Shown here one piece after another: positions 59,936 to 64,000 of a DNA stretch of 64,000 nt. A program made the translations under genes and the position numbers. The notes beneath the pieces are model-generated. The model was not told where the DNA came from. It ran no database searches and saw nothing but the letters and a program-made list of their open reading frames with translations. Source of the DNA: Venturia oleaginea (taxonomy: Eukaryota > Ascomycota > Dothideomycetes > Venturiales > Venturiaceae); the NCBI GenBank assembly GCA_013176395.1, contig JABMLP010000038.1, positions 89,204-153,203 on the forward strand, written 5' to 3'. Position 1 is the stretch's first letter, and each line of letters opens with the position of its first letter.

Positions 59936-61136
59936 CGCACCAGTACCTCTTGCTGACAGTAAGAGAGAGTCTCTGCAGCAATCGTCAGAGCAAAGAGAAA
60001 GCCTTCCATTGAGCGAGGTACCGAGAAAGCCCTCCATCGAGCGAGGCACTGAGAAAGCCCTCCATTGAGCGAGGCATTGAGAAAGAGTTTGCTAGGTACC
60101 TCATAACCTAGGACGGATGCTACATCTTCTCATTGTGTAGTAATCACGAACGTCGAAGATTGAGAGTTGTTGAAACTTGTCCTTTGCGAAGGTATATCAA
60201 CAACGTCCAAAGTGACACCCACAAGTTGAAAGTACTCCCAGGTCAATCCTGTTGGTGATTCAAGGTCCTAAAGAGGACACCCAAGCCATTTTCAGTACTC
60301 TCAGGATGAGCCTGCAGAGTCAAGGTCCTAAAGAGGACACCCCAGCCATTTCAGTACTCTCAGGAAGAGCCTGTAGAGTCAAGGTCCTAAAGAGGACACC
60401 CAAGCCATTTTCAGTACTCTCAGGACGAGCCTGCAGAGTCAAGGTCCTAAAGAGGACACCCCAGCCATTTCAGTAGTCTCAGGAAGAGCCTGTAGAGTCA
60501 AGGTCCTAAAGAGGACACCTAACCCAAGAAGCAAGGGCCAACCTCAAGGGCCAACCTCAAGGGCCAAACAAAAAGGAATTTCAAGAAGAGAACACTTGTC
60601 CTAACCCAAGAAGCAAGGGCCAACCTCAAAGACCAACCTCAAGAGCCAACCTCAAGGGCCAAACAAAAGGGGAATTCAAGAGAATTCAAGCTGAGATTTT
60701 CTAGAAGGTGCTAGAATCTCCAAGAAGCAAGGGCCAACTGTAAGGGCCAATCCACAGTAAATTCTCGCAAAATTTACAAAGAGGAAATCAGAGGTCATCC
60801 TAAGACAGCGTAGTCTTAGGAGTTGAAGCTGTAATAAGCTGAGGAAAGAAAGAGTTAGGAAGAGAGATTCAATACCCTTGACCTTCATAGTCCCTAGGAG
60901 CTCCGTCCTTAGTAATAAGGGTTGCAGAGCAGACTGTCAAGGATGAAATCAGTCGGAAGGAAACTCAGCCTCAGAGCCTGTACTCGATGATTGGAACGTC
61001 AATCAAGATTGATAACCGCCTATTCGAAAGAAAACTTCAGAGGAAGGGAGTTAGTTCTTATCGAGGACATGGAAGCAACAGTCGTGCGAATATAGGTGTT
61101 TGAGTTGATTCATACGGACCGCAGCCAATGGAGCTC
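59936..61136 (+). other. Element B' leader with minisatellites
   Basis: Non-coding, mirror of the B leader. It has three copies of the 28-bp GAGCGAGG unit (60010-60085) and five starts of the 59-60-bp unit AAGGTCCTAAAGAGGACAC (60262, 60322, 60381, 60441, 60500) against four in B. From about 60935 the non-Gypsy1 body begins. Confidence 0.8.
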
Positions 61137-62579
61137 GACAAGATCCAGAGCGCTCCACGTGGATCCAAGAAAGGTACATGTTAAGGGATGGAATCCTTCT
61201 CTCTAGCTTATCCATGACTGGATTTCCAATTGTTCTCTTGTTATTCTGCAAGCTGTCATGTTCTATTTTGCAAGCTGTCATGTTCTATTTTGCAAGCTGT
61301 CATGTTCTATTTTGCAAGCTGTCATGTTCTATTTTGCAAGTTGTCACGTTTCCATTTAAAGATACTTTCTAGAAGGATCTATTGTAAGAGGAGGATTATA
61401 TATACGAGCTATCCTTCCTGTACTTACACTTTCTTCTCTGTACTTAGATACTTGAAATATAAGCTGTCTTCCCTCACTTGCGAAACACCTTTGAGGGTTG
61501 AACTCTTACAGTACAGGTCAGAAAGCCCCAAAAAAGAACAACACTGGACGTTTCACGAATCAGGGACAACGATTCGGAAACTCACCCATGGGCTCAGAAC
61601 ACCTCAAGGCTTTACAATCCGATGCGTCAGTACCGCCAATCCACAACATACTGAGCTGGACGGCTTGTTATGAGGACGACTGCAAAGTACACCTATCCGA
61701 GAAGCAGAGCTCCGGATACTACCCTCGGGATAGAGGAGGTTACCAAGGTAACGGCAATGTCAAAGGACATCTCGCTATGATGAGTTCGTCATCTAGCTCA
61801 CCCGGTCTTTATGGCACTCAGTTGGTATTGCCAAAAGCAGAGTATGGCACAAACCAATTCGGGGTTGGGAATACAATGGCTGCTGTCAAAGTTATCAGCA
61901 GATACCCAAGCATGAGAAAGAATCCGGAACACGATCTTCACTGGATGATTCCATCGAACTGGTACAAAGTCAAAGAATGCCCACTGTGGGAGCACAAGTC
62001 CGAGGAAGACCCAGGAGAACCAGATTGGGAATTCCACTGGTTCACGAAAAGGAAGTCAACAATACGACCCTCAGGAAGATCATGAAAATCCCAAACATCA
62101 GTACAGATGTACAGCACGTCCACCACAGACACTCACCTATGAATTGCTGCGAGTATGAGGAATGCGATTTACCTCAGCACCAGGAAATGAAAGATCTTGG
62201 AGAAATACTCCAAGAGTTGCCAGCCATTTCCGGGAGTTGGTCTACACCAAACGAAAACGAATCTCTACAGTCTATGTCGGGCGACGACAGTGAGTCTACA
62301 GTAGAAGACAACTCCAACGAAGGAGAATCGAAGGAAGATCTAGAGTTTATGACCTTCCGGCTCTCACGTTTGACACGAGACGTTGAACGAGCAATTGATC
62401 AGGACGATTCTCAGTGCAAAGACGTCTATCCAAATGCATGCCTTGACTTCACCTGCCCATACCATCCGAATGGGGCAAGGAACCTTCGACACCTTGTCCG
62501 ACGATTGGACATCGCAGTCAAAACAAAGCAAGCACGCAAATGGCATGAGAATTCGGGAAACGAGGAGGATCAACAGTAG
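61137..62579 (+). pseudogene. Element B' Gag C-terminal region, interrupted by the solo LTR
   Basis: Same as 48242-49387 in B. After the solo LTR it reads NILSWTACYEDDCKVHLSEK (61647-61706), then the acidic/Cys-His frame 61977-62579. The B' copy carries no other obvious break here. Confidence 0.65.
61179..61510 (+). repeat. Solo LTR of the Gypsy1 family
   Basis: 332 bp, same length and sequence type as the Gypsy1 LTRs, with five 22-bp repeats in U3. It is flanked by GTACA at 61174-61178 and 61511-61515. It interrupts the Gag-like region of B'; element B has the unoccupied site at 49305-49309. Confidence 0.92.
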
Positions 62580-62590
62580 AGAAGGCCCTG

Positions 62591-64000
62591 TTGAATCCTA
62601 ATGAAGCGCCTCATTTTCTGAACAACCTTGGTACATCCAAGATGCTGGTCGAAGGAAAGATCGACGACGTACCAGCATGGGCCTTCATCGACACTGGTGC
62701 CGATAGGAATCTTCTAAGCGAGAAATTGGTCGACGAATGGAAACTACCCGTACGGTCGAAACGGCATCCATATCCACTAACTATCGCTGATGGAAGACCT
62801 GTCAACTTCAATGGAGGCATAGTGATCTACGAAGCAGACATAATCTTGTGGATACAAGGGAGGAAAGAACAGATTGTTCTAGACGTCACGAATATTGGAG
62901 ACTCGGATTTGATCCTTGGTCTGCCATGGCTTCGAACTCACAATCCGCATATCGACTGGAGAACATTGACGCTCACGTTCCCAGACCAACGATATCCCGT
63001 GCAGGCTAGCATGCGCGCTAGAACACGGACAGCACAAAGACCTTTGCGGAAAAGGCCTACACACGTTGAAGTGGCATACTGCTATCGTCTCCAGACAGAG
63101 GAGGATAGGTCAGTGTTCCAAATTCCCCATGGGTACCAGGAATTTGCAGAACTTTTTAAAGGGGAATCGATCGAAGATTCTCTTCCACCACACCAACCAT
63201 GGGATCATGAGATCAAGCTCAAGAATAATGAACAACCAAAGAAGTTCAAGATCTACCCATTGAGGAAGATCAGCTTGAAACCCTTCGTGAATATATCGAC
63301 GATTTCACGAAGAAGAAGTTCATCCGGGAGTCGAAGTCACCCGCCGGATATTCAGTTTTCTACGTACCCAAGCCCGATGGTTCACAACGATTGTGTGTCG
63401 ATTACCGACATCTAAATGAGATTTCGGTGAAGAATGCGTACACGCTGCCTTTAATCCAGGAGTTGAGGGACAGACTCCAAGGAGCCAGATGATTCACGAA
63501 ATTCGATATTCCTGCGGCTTTTCATCGAATTAGGATTAAGGAAGGTGACGAGTGGAAGACAGCATTCCGCACTCACCTTGAGCACTACGAATACCTTGTC
63601 ATGCCCTTTGGTTTGACAAACGCCCCTGCGACGCTGCAAGCCTATATGAACAATGTGCTTCGCGAGCACTTAGACAAGTTTGTGTCTGTTTATATGGATG
63701 ACATTTTGGTTTACTATCGAACGTTCGAAGAACACGCCAATCACGTTCGAACCGTCCTCCGCGCACTACAGATATTTAACTTGCGGCTGAAACCCTCGAA
63801 AAGCGAATTCCACAAGCAACGAATCAAGTTCGTTGGATGTTTTGTCTCTCAAGATGGACTTGAGATGGACCCGGAAATTTACCAGAAGGTCCGCGATTGG
63901 CCGGTACCCTCGAACGTCAAAGGAGTACAGTCATTTCACGCCTTCGCGAATTATTATCGACAATTCATCGAAAGCTTTTCCGAAGTTGCAGAACCCCTCA
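62591..64000 (+). pseudogene. Element B' protease and RT, incomplete
   Basis: Protease AFIDTGADRNLLSEKLVDEW is followed by the RT N-terminal part. A one-base loss near 63267 relative to B breaks the frame (63415 stop). The TGA at 63490-63492 is shared with B. RT continues in the following frame with LVMPFGLTNAPATLQAYMNN and YMDDILVYY. The window ends inside RT. Confidence 0.85.

Larger units (their letters stand above)
59643..64000 (+). mobile_element. Element B': second copy of the chimeric gypsy, inverted, runs off the window
   Basis: Plus-strand copy of element B: LTR 59643-59923, leader, Gag C-terminal region, protease and RT to the window end. Mirror positions with B sum to about 110820 in pol and 110483 in the leader; the difference is accounted for by a solo LTR inserted in B'. 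Its LTR is of a different subtype from the LTRs of B, although the interior is nearly identical. Confidence 0.88.

Noticed and set aside
1..64000. Starship-type giant element or Crypton
   Set aside because: No DUF3435/tyrosine-recombinase gene was recognised; all recombinases seen are DDE transposases or retroelement integrases.
45507..64000. A second palindrome formed by B and B'
   Set aside because: The copies are inverted but about 8.9 kb of unrelated sequence lies between them and their LTR types differ, so independent insertions or later recombination are more likely than one fold-back event.

Overview
The window looks like a transposon-dominated stretch of a filamentous ascomycete (Pezizomycotina) genome. 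The grounds are short introns with GTAAGT-type donors and a CTACTAAC-like branch site, a fungal-specific FunK1 kinase, a DUF6914-like protein, and typical fungal transposon families: pogo/Fot1, Tc1/mariner, EnSpm/CACTA, Ty3/gypsy chromoviruses and Ty1/copia. I cannot name the species. Only three regions look like ordinary host genes in working order: a DUF6914-like gene (2.0-2.65 kb), an aminoglycoside-phosphotransferase-fold protein (2.7-3.6 kb) and a FunK1 kinase (38.4-40.9 kb). A broken unidentified gene (5.4-6.9 kb) and a fragment of an ABCC/Ycf1-type transporter are also present.

Layout: 0-7.3 kb holds a dead pogo copy, the DUF6914 and APH genes, an intact Tc1 element (3902-5244) and a pseudogene. 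7.3-32.7 kb is dominated by a giant inverted repeat. A CACTA element (7326-12488), the ABC transporter fragment and a truncated copia element appear on the left, then again in mirror image on the right. The centre lies at 17734/17735 with essentially no spacer. The right arm is interrupted by a full-length, probably recent gypsy chromovirus (Gypsy1, 26336-32517, 5-bp target duplication AGAGA, LTRs differing by one base by eye). It is cut off by a second gypsy (Gypsy2, 32722-36906) that lacks reverse transcriptase.

36.9-45.5 kb holds a truncated pogo, the FunK1 gene, a pogo element with TIRs but a mutated catalytic residue, and a mariner-like element with perfect 54-bp TIRs and an intact transposase. 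45.5-64 kb is a nest of gypsy and copia remnants. Two inverted copies of a chimeric gypsy element (B, 45507-50788; B', from 59643 to the window end) flank fragments of three further retroelements, a pogo remnant and a small MITE-like insertion.

How the parts work together: the retroelements appear to prime reverse transcription by themselves, since an 11-nt (Gypsy1, B, B') or 9-nt (Gypsy2) sequence just after the 5' LTR is the reverse complement of a segment inside the LTR, as in the Tf1/sushi lineage. The copia gag and pol are separated by one in-frame TAA in a TMV-like CAR-YYA readthrough context. The CACTA element carries a divergently transcribed second ORF and subterminal TTACAAT motifs. 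The chimeric element B combines LTRs, leader and tail of the Gypsy1 family with the body of another gypsy family, and it has been copied together with a shared nonsense codon. I saw no tRNA, rRNA, CRISPR array or telomere repeat.
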